This document shows, piece after piece, positions 42,269-51,356 of a DNA stretch of 64,000 nt; the first letter of the stretch is position 1; each line of letters starts with the position of its first letter. The stretch spans positions 135,428 through 199,427 of the forward strand of contig CAKOON010000003.1 in NCBI GenBank assembly GCA_934098565.1. Direction: 5' to 3'. The notes below the pieces were generated by a model. The model was not told where the DNA came from, searched no databases, and saw only the letters and a program-made list of their open reading frames with translations. The DNA is from an uncultured Bacilli bacterium (GTDB lineage: Bacteria > Bacillota_I > Bacilli_A > RF39 > UBA660). The translations under genes were made by a program, and so were the position numbers.

Positions 42269-42871
42269 ATGAATTATACTTCGATGATAAAAAAACAAAG
42301 TACAATTATAGCTGTCTCTGTATTTGTGATGGTCCTAGGAATTATTGGGACTAGTTATGCTTTATTTATGAAAGTAGACCAATCAGAACAACAAACCGTT
42401 GAGTCTGGTAGTTTAATTATGCAGTTATCTCCATACGATGGCAGTACCGTTATTTCGGCTAATAATGTGCCAATTGCTGATAACGAGGGACTTCTTACTA
42501 AAGGCTATTCTTTCTCTGTAACTAACAATGGTACTTTACCAATTACCTATTATATAGCACTTTATAATAACTCAGCTGATACTAGTAAAAACAAATTAGA
42601 TTATAAATATATTAAGGTGTCCTTAGATAATGGCACGCCATTTTTACTAAGTAGTATAACTAATAAAGATAGTAGTGGTCGTAGTATTTTAAAACAAAAC
42701 ATCTCTTTAGCACCTGGTAAATACGTTGCTCACAATATAAAAGTTTGGATTGATGAAGATACCCCTGAATCAGAAATTGGTAAAAGTTTATCTCTAAAAA
42801 TTTTTGCTTACGGCGAAGTTTGTGAAAGTGGCGACTGTACTGGCGGCACTGCTGTTCAAACGACTGAATAA
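42269..42871 (+). CDS. Exported SipW/TasA-type protein
   Basis: 200 aa with an N-terminal membrane segment (residues 12-33: TIIAVSVFVMVLGIIGTSYA) followed by LF, a pattern seen in TasA/camelysin-like proteins processed by SipW-type peptidase. The rest is beta-rich with a pair of Cys near the end (CESGDC). Probably a cell-surface or matrix protein. It has GAGGG upstream, an isolated transcription unit, and no SipW gene beside it. Confidence 0.7.
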   Translation: MNYTSMIKKQSTIIAVSVFVMVLGIIGTSYALFMKVDQSEQQTVESGSLIMQLSPYDGSTVISANNVPIADNEGLLTKGYSFSVTNNGTLPITYYIALYNNSADTSKNKLDYKYIKVSLDNGTPFLLSSITNKDSSGRSILKQNISLAPGKYVAHNIKVWIDEDTPESEIGKSLSLKIFAYGEVCESGDCTGGTAVQTTE

Positions 42872-43049
42872 ATTCTTTATACGTTTTAAATTTTCAAGTT
42901 CTTCTATTTCTTTTGATAGGAGAGCTTTTTTGTTGCTTTTTAATTATTACTTTTTTAACAGTCATTATATTATTTTTATCAAAGAATTTTATTTATCCTA
43001 AAAAGTTTCCCAAATCCATTTTTTTTGTACCACTTTTTTCTTATTATGC

Positions 43050-43115
43050 TATACTAACCTTGAGGAGGGATTAATCAATAATAGAAATTAATCACCATTT
43101 CTATAAAATTGATTA
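43050..43115 (+). promoter_or_regulatory. Promoter and leader hairpin of the 74 aa gene
   Basis: An extended -10 TGCTATACT (about 43048-43056) is followed by GAGGAGGG without a start codon. Next comes a two-tier perfect hairpin: TAATCAAT/ATTGATTA (43072-43079, 43108-43115) outside ATAGAAAT/ATTTCTAT (43081-43104). The ATG is only at 43129. The hairpin separates a strong ribosome site from the gene and may control its translation. Confidence 0.55.
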
Positions 43116-43128
43116 TAGGAATGTTTAT

Positions 43129-43353
43129 ATGTCTAAAAATTTAATTAAAATTCTAAAACTAATCGGTCTTTATCTTTTGTGTCTTATTCTAGTCTTTTTA
43201 GCTTTTATTATCGATGGTAATTTGTATGTTATAGGAACACCTATGTCCAGACTAGTAAGAGTACGTCTAATTGTCTATCCTTTCTTTTTAACAATTTTAA
43301 TTTTAGGAATTTACAAACTAATTACTAATCATAAACTTAAAAATAATAAATAA
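43129..43353 (+). CDS. Small membrane protein, unknown
   Basis: 74 aa with two membrane helices (about 5-27 and 42-63), Lys-rich ends and no family recognised. The nearest ribosome site is TAGGAATG, weak. The upstream hairpin leader suggests regulated translation. Confidence 0.6.
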   Translation: MSKNLIKILKLIGLYLLCLILVFLAFIIDGNLYVIGTPMSRLVRVRLIVYPFFLTILILGIYKLITNHKLKNNK

Positions 43354-43689
43354 AGTATCAATTTCCTAAAGTAATCTACTTTAGAAATTATTTATTGCAT
43401 CCTAAAAAATTATTGACTATCGAAAAGATATTTACTAAAATAAAGGAGAAATTGCAAAAATAGAAAAGTAGATAATGCTGAATTTCCAAAAGAGCAAGGA
43501 ATGGTAAAAAACGGCCAAGAAATTTTATTGAATTGGTTATGGAGAAACTATTGAATAAAAGTTAACTAGTACAGAGTACTTAACTGTTAAAATAATTGGC
43601 ATCTATTGGTCCAATTTAGTAGCAGTGAGATTAAGTTTTATTCTAATTTGTTAGGGTAGGACTTTTGTTCTATAATAGGAGGATATTTT
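43354..43689 (+). other. Gene-free stretch before trpS
   Basis: A 13-bp hairpin (43360-43389, AATTTC/GAAATT and TAAAGTA/TACTTTA) probably ends the 74 aa gene. A second bulged hairpin lies at 43560-43585 (AGTTAA/TTAACT, GTAC/GTAC). TTGTTA (43648-43653), 17 bases and TATAAT (43671-43676) form the trpS promoter. I see no intact gene. Confidence 0.6.
43648..43676 (+). promoter_or_regulatory. trpS promoter abutting the ribosome site
   Basis: TTGTTA-N17-TATAAT, with AGGAGG starting at the very next base (43677-43682) and the ATG at 43690. Transcription would start about 7 bases before the gene, leaving out the ribosome site. Confidence 0.6.
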
Positions 43690-44739
43690 ATGAAAAAAAT
43701 TATATTAACAGGCGAAAGGCCAACTGGCCCTTTACATATTGGCCATTACGTTGGTTCTTTAAAAAATCGTGTTAAAATTCAACAGGAACATGATTATGAT
43801 GAAATGTATTTATTTGCTGCCGATGCGCAAGCTCTTACGGATAATTTTGATAATCCAAAAAAAGTCAGAGACAACGTTTTCGAGGTAGCTTTGGATAACT
43901 TGGCTTGCGGAATTGACCCTAATAAAGTTTGTTATTTTATTCAATCTGAAGTACCTGAACTTACTGAATTGACATTCTATTATATGAATTTAGTAACAGT
44001 TTCTAGATTATATCGTAATCCAACTGTCAAAGAAGAAATCAAATTGCGAGGCTTTGAAGATAGCATACCTGCTGGTTTCTTTACCTATCCAGTTAGTCAA
44101 ACTGCCGACATTACAGCTTTTAAAGCAACGGTTATTCCAGTTGGAGAAGATCAATTACCAATGATTGAACAAGCTAGAGAAATTGTTCGTAAATTTAATT
44201 CCATTTACGGTGATACTCTAGTTGAACCATCAGCTCTTTTACCAGGAAATGTTAATGAAAGACGCTTAGTAGGAACCGATGGCAATGCTAAAATGAGTAA
44301 ATCTATTGGTAATTGTATTTACTTAAAAGATAGCCCAGAAGAGATAAAAAAGAAAATAATGGGTATGTACACCGACCCTAACCATCTAAAAGTAAGTGAC
44401 CCGGGAAAAGTTGAAGGTAACGTTGTCTTTACTTACTTAGATGTTTTCTGTAAAGAAGACTCCTTTACTAAGTATTTGCCGGAATATAAAAATTTAGATG
44501 AATTAAAAGACCATTATCGTCGTGGCGGCCTTGGTGACGTGAAAATTAAAAACTTCTTGAATGATATTTTACAAGAAGAACTAAAACCAATTCGGGAAAG
44601 AAGAGAAGCTTTAGCCGAAAATCCCGAATATGTTTATCAAATTTTAAAAGAAGGAACTAAAAAAGCTCGCGCAAAGGCTAAAGAAACTTTAGAAGAAGTT
44701 AAAAAAGCTATGATGCTTGATTACTTCTCAGAAAAATAA
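43690..44739 (+). CDS. trpS: Tryptophan--tRNA ligase
   Basis: 349 aa class I synthetase charging tRNA-Trp. GERPTGPLHIGHYVG (HIGH) opens it, VGEDQLPMIE lies mid-way, and KMSKS is in NAKMSKSIGN. The protein ends with a Lys-rich helical tail. Full length. Confidence 0.97.
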   Translation: MKKIILTGERPTGPLHIGHYVGSLKNRVKIQQEHDYDEMYLFAADAQALTDNFDNPKKVRDNVFEVALDNLACGIDPNKVCYFIQSEVPELTELTFYYMNLVTVSRLYRNPTVKEEIKLRGFEDSIPAGFFTYPVSQTADITAFKATVIPVGEDQLPMIEQAREIVRKFNSIYGDTLVEPSALLPGNVNERRLVGTDGNAKMSKSIGNCIYLKDSPEEIKKKIMGMYTDPNHLKVSDPGKVEGNVVFTYLDVFCKEDSFTKYLPEYKNLDELKDHYRRGGLGDVKIKNFLNDILQEELKPIRERREALAENPEYVYQILKEGTKKARAKAKETLEEVKKAMMLDYFSEK

Positions 44740-44790
44740 TTCTTGTCAAAAGATAGCTTTAATTGTAAAATTAAAGTGGAGGAATAATGT

Positions 44791-45048
44791 ATGCGAGAAT
44801 TAAAAATTAATGGCATATATCGTCATTTTAAAGGTGATTATTACTTAGTATTAGAAACTGCTATTCACAGTGAAACTAAAGAGAAATTAGTTATTTATCG
44901 GGCTTTATATGGTGATAATTTAGTTTATGCCCGTCCTTATGATATGTTTTTAAGCGAAGTAGACCACGAAAAATATCCAAATGTTAAAGCAAAATATCGT
45001 ATGGAAGAAGTGCGCCCAGAAAGTGTAGCTAAAAGCTTCCAAAAGTAA
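44791..45048 (+). CDS. DUF1653 protein
   Basis: 85 aa, containing GIYRHFKGDYYLVLETAIHS followed by VIYRALYGD and the YARPYDMFL block of the DUF1653 family, small cytoplasmic proteins of unknown function. GGAGGAAT precedes the ATG, 51 bases after trpS. Confidence 0.85.
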   Translation: MRELKINGIYRHFKGDYYLVLETAIHSETKEKLVIYRALYGDNLVYARPYDMFLSEVDHEKYPNVKAKYRMEEVRPESVAKSFQK

Positions 45049-45075
45049 TAAAATGATTGAAACTTAGCAAATAAA

Positions 45076-45118
45076 AAAGATACCAATAATCCTATTTTGG
45101 CATTAATTAGTATCTTTT
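45076..45118. terminator. Bidirectional terminator DUF1653 / 311 aa gene
   Basis: AAAGATAC (45076-45083) with GTATCTTT (45110-45117), T tail on one side and A tract on the other. Confidence 0.7.
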
Positions 45119-45142
45119 AATCAAAAACTTGACTCCTAAAAC

Positions 45143-46078
45143 TTAAGGCGTCCACGGAAGAAGAGATAAAACTCTTCTTTTTAAGTAGTAACTTTTTAAT
45201 TGCTTTTCATCTTTACTAAAATTAATTTTTTGACTCAAACTAATAATTTCTTCATCGCTTAAATTAGCAAAAATATCCTTTCGCAAAACACCTGTATTAT
45301 AAATGATATTTGGATTACTATGGTATATTCTAAGTACTCTTTGCAAATCAATTGCCAATTGCGCTGCTTTCTTAAAATAATATTCTACTTTTGGAGTCAT
45401 GTTTTTAAGTTCTTCATCACTAAATAAAGAAAACATAAAATCATAATCATGGAAATATGTCGCAAAATCACTCGTAATAATTAGTCCATTAAGACGTTTT
45501 TTTGTCTCTTCAGATGGTACTTTTTCTAGGAAATTCATCACTTGTCCTAATTGGGTTTCACTAGCGTGTCTATAAGCCTCATCGCTGAATGTGTCCAAAC
45601 TATTCTTACTGAAAATACCACTAATATTGATATATTGATTTAACTGAATGTCTTCTAGTTTACTTTTATTTACTATCGTTAAATAAATAAACCTTTTAAG
45701 ATAGTAATCTCTTTTTTTCTCATCAATATTTCTAATAGATAAAAAGAAGTTCGCAAAAAAAGGCTTAAATATCCTGATAAATTCCATATAAGACTCCTTC
45801 GTAAAGTATCTTGACATAGACTTATCTAAAAGATAAATACTAAGATTACTAGGAAATATCCCTAAACTAAGACCACTCTTTTCTAAGTATTCTAAAAGTT
45901 CCAAATTATCATAATATATCGCCGCATACATCTTAATTAAAAAACACTTAGTCTCATCATCAAAGACTTGACAAGTCTTAATAACATCTAAAATCATTTT
46001 ATCTGTTAAAATTTCTTTTTGCTTATCCAACTTTATTTTTCTTTTGACTTCTAATTTTATTTCTTTTAATATATCCAT
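45143..46078 (-). CDS. Helical protein of unknown function, divergent from a sigma factor
   Basis: 311 aa, predicted almost wholly alpha-helical, with no membrane segment and no known motif. The ends are charged and the last residues are LLPWTP. It faces the sigma-70 gene across a 106-base divergent promoter region, a common arrangement for regulators of a sigma factor. That link is inference only. Confidence 0.6.
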   Translation of the reverse strand: MDILKEIKLEVKRKIKLDKQKEILTDKMILDVIKTCQVFDDETKCFLIKMYAAIYYDNLELLEYLEKSGLSLGIFPSNLSIYLLDKSMSRYFTKESYMEFIRIFKPFFANFFLSIRNIDEKKRDYYLKRFIYLTIVNKSKLEDIQLNQYINISGIFSKNSLDTFSDEAYRHASETQLGQVMNFLEKVPSEETKKRLNGLIITSDFATYFHDYDFMFSLFSDEELKNMTPKVEYYFKKAAQLAIDLQRVLRIYHSNPNIIYNTGVLRKDIFANLSDEEIISLSQKINFSKDEKQLKSYYLKRRVLSLLPWTP

Positions 46079-46184
46079 AGGGCCCTCTTTAAATGATATG
46101 AATTACAATTATATCTTATAATCTTTAATTTTTCTAGTGTAATTCATAAAAAAAGAGTATACTAGATACCACTGGAGGTTAAAT

Positions 46185-47537
46185 ATGCTAAATGTTGTTG
46201 AAAAATTATATCAGAAATATGCTTTTGCTTTTGAAAATAGAGATACTTATTTATCTTTAATAGATGGGGTGTTAAGTCAAGAATTCTTAAGTGGTGATAA
46301 TGATTACTACAAAAGACTTTTAATTGAAGAAATAATTAGAAAATATATTCAAGAAAATATTTCTAAAGACAATTATAAAATCGTTCATAATTATATTAAT
46401 AGGGAAGGGGAAAGTTTAACCAAAGAACATTATTTAGAGTTCTTAATGAGTTTATCAGCTCTCCTAAGAAGAGGAAATATTTATGTTAGTGAGATATTAG
46501 CTCAAAAACTTTTAGAAGATAATCCTAAGTTGATTGATATTTGTGGCAATATTGTAAAAGCTAATAAGTACTATTTTCAAACTGGTCAACTTAAAGAATT
46601 AGTGAGTGATGATTTTAGTCTTAAACTACTTTATGGTTATTGTGATTTAATGGAACTAGATTTTACTCCTAATGAAAATACTAATATATATAGTGATATG
46701 GTTTTACCGCCCTTTTCTAATAAAGATCAAGAATATGCAACTTTATCTAAGGCTAAAATTGGTGATGCCAAGGCCTTAGAAAATGTTGTTTGTCGTTATT
46801 TAAAAATGGTTTATAAAGAGGCGAACTGGTATAAAAATAATTTTAATACTTTTGATGACTTAGTAGACCAAGGAGTTATAGGTATTATTTATGCCATTAA
46901 AAGTTATGATTTTTCTCGTGGTATAAGTTTTAGTACTTATGTTAAACCATGGATAAGGCAAATTATTTTACGGTATCTTGAACGTAATTCTGGCTGTATC
47001 CGAGTTTCTGATGAATACCGCAGTCTTTACCGTCGTTATAAAAAAGCCGCAGAAGTCCTATTGCAAGAACTTGGGCGTGAACCTCGTTTAGATGAAATCG
47101 CCCTAAGTATTAATGTCGATTTAAATAAATTAGTCAATATTATAAACTTAATGGATTTACGGATTTGTCCTGATATGCCAATTAAAACTGATGAAATTGA
47201 AGAAAGCATTGGTAATTTAATTCCTGATGACTCTACTGATATTGCTATTGCTACAGAAATCAAAGCAAATGAAATGCTTTTAAGAGATGGTATTTTAAAA
47301 GATATTTTAACGCCTAAAGAATACCAAGTTGTTCTTTTAAGATTTGGCTTTATCAATAATAATCCACTAGTTCGTCCTTTGATTGCAGAGATAATGAATA
47401 TTACGCATCAACGAGTTAGTCAATTAGAAAAATCGGCCTTAGAAAAGATTATGAAAAGCAAGCTTTTCGACCAATATATTCAAAGCTATGATGATTACCA
47501 AGAAAAATTAGCTATTTTAACTTTAAGAAGAAAATAA
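46185..47537 (+). CDS. Sigma-70 family factor with unusual N-terminal half
   Basis: 450 aa. Region 2 spans about 200-270 (YKNNFNTFDDLVDQGVIGII, then FSRGISFSTYVKPWIRQII). Region 3 follows (LLQELGREPRLDEIAL). Region 4 is near 360-420 (LTPKEYQVVLLRFGF and an HTH with THQRVSQLE). The first about 185 residues are helical and unlike region 1.1 of RpoD or known group 3 sigmas. GGAGG is 7 bases before the ATG. It could be an alternative sigma with a built-in sensor or inhibitor domain. Confidence 0.85.
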   Translation: MLNVVEKLYQKYAFAFENRDTYLSLIDGVLSQEFLSGDNDYYKRLLIEEIIRKYIQENISKDNYKIVHNYINREGESLTKEHYLEFLMSLSALLRRGNIYVSEILAQKLLEDNPKLIDICGNIVKANKYYFQTGQLKELVSDDFSLKLLYGYCDLMELDFTPNENTNIYSDMVLPPFSNKDQEYATLSKAKIGDAKALENVVCRYLKMVYKEANWYKNNFNTFDDLVDQGVIGIIYAIKSYDFSRGISFSTYVKPWIRQIILRYLERNSGCIRVSDEYRSLYRRYKKAAEVLLQELGREPRLDEIALSINVDLNKLVNIINLMDLRICPDMPIKTDEIEESIGNLIPDDSTDIAIATEIKANEMLLRDGILKDILTPKEYQVVLLRFGFINNNPLVRPLIAEIMNITHQRVSQLEKSALEKIMKSKLFDQYIQSYDDYQEKLAILTLRRK

Positions 47538-47553
47538 AAACTATTAACAAAGA

Positions 47554-47590
47554 GCAAAAAAAGCATAGCCTAAGTATCTTTTTTTTGCTA
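47554..47590 (+). terminator. Terminator after the sigma gene
   Basis: GCAAAAAAAG (47554-47563) with CTTTTTTTTGC (47578-47588), one extra T, and a 14-base loop. Confidence 0.65.
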
Positions 47591-47615
47591 TACTTAAAAA
47601 GAAAAAGGTGAAGTT

Positions 47616-48746
47616 ATGATTTATTTAGATTACAGTGCAACAACTCCTGTCAATCCAGACGTGTTGGACAGCTTAATTAAAGTTACTAGGGATTATATAG
47701 GTAATCCCAATTCTATTCATAGTTTAGGAGTAAAATCAAGAGCTCTCTTAAGAAGTGCCACCAAACAAATTGCCGAAGTTTTAAATATTAAAGAACAAGA
47801 AATTATTTATACTAGTGGGGCTACTGAGTCCAATAACACTGCTTTACTGGGTGTAGCTTTAAGATATAAAAGATTAGGAAATCATATTATTTTATCTAAA
47901 TTAGAACATCCATCTGAATATGTCTTGGCTGATTATTTAGAAAGTCTCGGTTTTAAAATAAGTTATGTCAATAACGATACTGATGGCTTAATTGATTTAG
48001 AAGATTTAAAAAGTCTAATTACTAAAGACACTATTTTAGTAAGTATAGTTGGTGTTAATAGTGAAGTAGGGGTAAGACAACCTTTAAAGACTATTAGACA
48101 AATAATTAAAAAGGAAAATCCTAATACGCTTTTTCACAGTGATTTAACGCAAGCTCTTGGTAAGGTTTCTATTAATTTAAATGATGTCGATTTAGCCAGT
48201 TTTTCTGGTCATAAAATCTTTGGACCTAAAGGAATTGGTTTACTATACAAAAATGAAAAAATTGATTTAGTTCCTTTAATTCATGGCAGTAGCAAGGAAT
48301 TCCCTTATCGGGCTGGAACTCCACCTTTACCTTTAATTGTGGCTTTTTCCAAAGCCATTCGTCTTTGCACTATGGACTTAGATAAGAAAGAATTATATGT
48401 CAAAAAATTACAAGAGAAGATTATTAATGATTTAAGTCATTATCCGGACATAGCCATTAATAATACCAAATATTCAATTCCTCATGTTGTTAATATTAGT
48501 TTGATGAATATTAAACCGGAAAGTTTTGTACATGCGATGGAAGAACATGAAGTTTATATCAGTACTAATACCGCTTGTTCATCTGGAGAATTATCCACTT
48601 CGGTGATGGCTATCTATGGTAATAAAAGACGCTCCATGACAACGATAAGAATTAGTTTATCAAGCATTACCTCTTTGGATGAAGTTAATAAATTTTTAAC
48701 TTTCTTTCATGGTGAATATCAAAGATTTATCCGACTAAAAAAGTAA
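47616..48746 (+). CDS. Cysteine desulfurase (NifS/IscS type)
   Basis: 376 aa PLP enzyme moving sulfur from cysteine to a protein persulfide. YLDYSATTPVNPDVL opens it. LEHPSE carries the PLP-stacking His, HSDLTQALGK the cofactor Asp/Gln, and SGHKIFGPKG the Schiff-base Lys. The catalytic Cys loop is STNTACSSGELS. It is the IscS-like class and may supply iron-sulfur assembly (sufB is 5 kb away) or tRNA thiolation. Confidence 0.93.
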   Translation: MIYLDYSATTPVNPDVLDSLIKVTRDYIGNPNSIHSLGVKSRALLRSATKQIAEVLNIKEQEIIYTSGATESNNTALLGVALRYKRLGNHIILSKLEHPSEYVLADYLESLGFKISYVNNDTDGLIDLEDLKSLITKDTILVSIVGVNSEVGVRQPLKTIRQIIKKENPNTLFHSDLTQALGKVSINLNDVDLASFSGHKIFGPKGIGLLYKNEKIDLVPLIHGSSKEFPYRAGTPPLPLIVAFSKAIRLCTMDLDKKELYVKKLQEKIINDLSHYPDIAINNTKYSIPHVVNISLMNIKPESFVHAMEEHEVYISTNTACSSGELSTSVMAIYGNKRRSMTTIRISLSSITSLDEVNKFLTFFHGEYQRFIRLKK

Positions 48747-48860
48747 GATTAAGTTCTCGTTAGCAGGACTTTTCTTTAAATATATAAAAAAATAAATTAT
48801 TGTTTTTAAGGCACCAACTTTTGCTTTTAAAAATGAAAATTGAAAAAAGGAGAATAGAAT

Positions 48861-49559
48861 ATGAAGAAAAAAGTATTAATAACAGGCGCTACCAGCGGTA
48901 TAGGGTATGCTACTTTAAAAGAATTAATTAGTGATTATGATATAACTTTTACTTATTGTCATAATGAAACCAAAGCCCAAGCCATTGCGAAAAAATATGG
49001 TATAAAAGGTTATTATTTAGATTTAAAGAATAAAAAAAGTATTGAAAACTTAGCATCAGCAATCGCTTCTTTAGATATCTTAATTAACAATGCAGCCATT
49101 GCCCAAGACAACTCATACGAAGATAAAACGTATGAAGAATTTATGGAAACTATAAAGACTAATTTGACCGGAACGTATTATTTAACTAAATTATTAAGTG
49201 AAAAAATTTCTAAAGATGGAAACATTCTTTTTGTTAGCAGTACCAATGGTATAGATACTCCTTATATTGAGTCTATTGATTATGATGCTAGTAAAGCTGG
49301 AGTTATTTCTTTAATGCATAATTTTGCTAGATACTTAAAACCAATTCGCGTCAATGCGCTTGCACCTGGTTGGGTCAATACCGAAATGAATAAATTTTTA
49401 GAACCTAAATTTAAAGCCCAAGAAGAAAAGAAAATTCTTCTAAAACGATTTGCAGAACCGGAAGAAATTAGTAAAGTCATTAAGTTTATTATTAGTGCTG
49501 ATGCAAGTTATATAAATAATACAATTATAAGAGTAGATGGTGGTGTTAATAATGGATAA
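48861..49559 (+). CDS. Short-chain dehydrogenase/reductase, FabG-like
   Basis: 232 aa SDR. NAD(P) motif TGATSGIG is at residues 8-15. NNAA, the catalytic Ser in FVSSTNG, YDASKAG (YxxxK) and the terminal VDGGVNNG are all present. Closest in style to 3-oxoacyl-ACP reductases, but no fatty-acid genes adjoin, so the substrate is uncertain. AAAAGGAG precedes the ATG. The stop overlaps the next gene by 8 bases. Confidence 0.88.
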   Translation: MKKKVLITGATSGIGYATLKELISDYDITFTYCHNETKAQAIAKKYGIKGYYLDLKNKKSIENLASAIASLDILINNAAIAQDNSYEDKTYEEFMETIKTNLTGTYYLTKLLSEKISKDGNILFVSSTNGIDTPYIESIDYDASKAGVISLMHNFARYLKPIRVNALAPGWVNTEMNKFLEPKFKAQEEKKILLKRFAEPEEISKVIKFIISADASYINNTIIRVDGGVNNG

Positions 49560-50781
49560 AATTTTAGAATTAATAACAAAGTTTGAAGCTGAAAATAGTA
49601 AACTTTTTAGTGAGTTAGATGAGATTGCTTTTACAAATAGTAAGAAAGTCTTAAAGGCTTTTAAAGAAAATAATGTGAATGCTCTTGATTTTAGTGGTAC
49701 CAATGGTTATGGTTACGATGACGCTGGTCGTGATAAAATTGAACGTATTTTTGCTGAAGTTTTAGGGGGCGAAGACGCTTTAGTCCGTCCCCAATTAATA
49801 AGTGGAACTCATGCTTTAACAGTTTGCTTCTTTGGTCTTTTACGTCCTGGCGATACTATTTTATCTATTAATGGCAAACCCTATGATACCTTAGATGAGG
49901 TAATAGGACTTCGTAGTAATGCTAGTAGTCTTAAAGCTTTTAAAGTAGCCTATGACCAAATCGACTTAATCAATAATGATTTTGCTTATGATCAAATCAA
50001 AGAATATCTAAGTAAAAATAAAGTTAAAGTAATTGAAATTCAACGTAGCGTTGGCTATGCTAATCGGGATACTATTAGTATTGAAAAAGTAGAAAATGTC
50101 TGCAAATTAATTAAGAGTGTAAGTCCCGAAACTATTATTATGGTTGATAACTGTTACTGTGAATTTGTTGGCATTAAAGAACCGCTTGAAGTAGGTGCTG
50201 ATATTATGGTGGGCTCATTAATTAAAAATTTAGGAGCTGGTATCGCTAGTACCGGTGCTTACATTGTAGGCCGTCATGACTTAGTTGAACTTTGTGCCCA
50301 ACGCTTAACCGCTCCCGGTGAGGGAAAAGAAATTGGTCCTTCTTTAGGTTTAAATCGTTCTTTTCTCCAAGGTCTTTATATGGCTCCGCAAGCCGTTAAA
50401 AACAGCCTAAAGACAGGAATATTAGCTAGCTATTTATTAGAAAATCTTGCTTTTGAAGTCCATCCTAAGTACGATGAAATTCGTAGTGATATCGTTACCC
50501 GTATCATCTTTAATAACGAGAATTTATTAATTAGATTTGTTCAAGGAATTCAAGGCGCCAGTGCTGTTGATAGTAACGTCTTACCAATTCCTGTTAGTAC
50601 GCCAGGCTATGATGATGAAATAATTATGGCGAGTGGTTCCTTTACTCAAGGCTCATCCATTGAAATAAGTTGCGATGGTCCCCTAAGAAGTCCTTATATT
50701 GCTTATTTACAAGGCGGTATCACCTATGATTATGGTAAGTTGGCTATTGTAAACGCTATTGAAAATATTTTAAAAAAATAA
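49552..50781 (+). CDS. Methionine-gamma-lyase-like PLP enzyme (aluminium-resistance family)
   Basis: 409 aa fold-type-I PLP protein of the YnbB/PF06838 family. NALDFSGTNGYGYDD, LVRPQLISGTHAL, the EIQRSVGYANRD strand and MVGSLIKNLGAGIAS (Schiff-base Lys) are family blocks. I chose the ATG at 49552 (MDKILELI); an upstream ATG at 49537 would overlap the SDR more. Function is poorly known; a carbon-sulfur lyase is inferred. It is translationally coupled to the SDR gene. Confidence 0.88.
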   Translation: MDKILELITKFEAENSKLFSELDEIAFTNSKKVLKAFKENNVNALDFSGTNGYGYDDAGRDKIERIFAEVLGGEDALVRPQLISGTHALTVCFFGLLRPGDTILSINGKPYDTLDEVIGLRSNASSLKAFKVAYDQIDLINNDFAYDQIKEYLSKNKVKVIEIQRSVGYANRDTISIEKVENVCKLIKSVSPETIIMVDNCYCEFVGIKEPLEVGADIMVGSLIKNLGAGIASTGAYIVGRHDLVELCAQRLTAPGEGKEIGPSLGLNRSFLQGLYMAPQAVKNSLKTGILASYLLENLAFEVHPKYDEIRSDIVTRIIFNNENLLIRFVQGIQGASAVDSNVLPIPVSTPGYDDEIIMASGSFTQGSSIEISCDGPLRSPYIAYLQGGITYDYGKLAIVNAIENILKK

Positions 50782-50826
50782 TAAGAATATGTTAAAATAA
50801 AAGAAGAATAGAAAAGAGGAAATAAA

Positions 50827-51195
50827 GTGAATGAAATTGAATTACCCCAAAAAAAGGAAGTAGTTATTGAAAAAGAAAAGAAAATGCCCCTAACTTTAAA
50901 AGAACTTGTTAAGGAAATATTTACTTTTTTAACTCATACTAGTTTATTAAATATAATTATTTTTATTTTTGAATTATGTCTTATTGCCTTAGTAGTTATT
51001 GTTTTTAAGCTTCCAGTTGAATTAATAATTGACCTAGGTCCTAAACTATTTAACTTTATTCAAGATGCTAAGTTATTAAGCCTTTTAATAAATGTTTGGA
51101 CCCTTTTCTTCAATATTATATATACTATATGTGGTATTTATGCTTACTATAAAATATGCTCTGTAAGGTTTATCGATTTGAGCAAAAGAAAATGA
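50827..51195 (+). CDS. Two-helix membrane protein, unknown
   Basis: 122 aa from a GTG start with AGAGGA upstream. The charged N-terminus (about 40 residues) is followed by two membrane helices (about 45-68 and 85-112). No family recognised. Confidence 0.65.
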   Translation: MNEIELPQKKEVVIEKEKKMPLTLKELVKEIFTFLTHTSLLNIIIFIFELCLIALVVIVFKLPVELIIDLGPKLFNFIQDAKLLSLLINVWTLFFNIIYTICGIYAYYKICSVRFIDLSKRK

Positions 51196-51356
51196 CTTTT
51201 TAATACTGATTAATACTGATAAAAATAATTTTTAGATGATGAATAACTTGCCTTTTATAGATGGCTATTTTTAGTAGCCAACTTATCTTTAACAAATAAG
51301 CTGTCAAATTTGGACATTTTCTCATACCTATTGTATAATAAAAAAGAGGAGGGAAA

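Noticed and set aside
42804..43001. Plus-strand frame overlapping the end of the SipW-type gene
   Set aside because: Out of frame with the real gene, with no ribosome site, and composed of AT-rich intergenic sequence.
43440..43690. Possible T-box leader before trpS
   Set aside because: AGGGTAGGAC only loosely resembles the T-box AGGGTGGNACCGCG motif, there is no terminator/antiterminator pair, and a better promoter lies at 43648-43676, downstream of the would-be leader.
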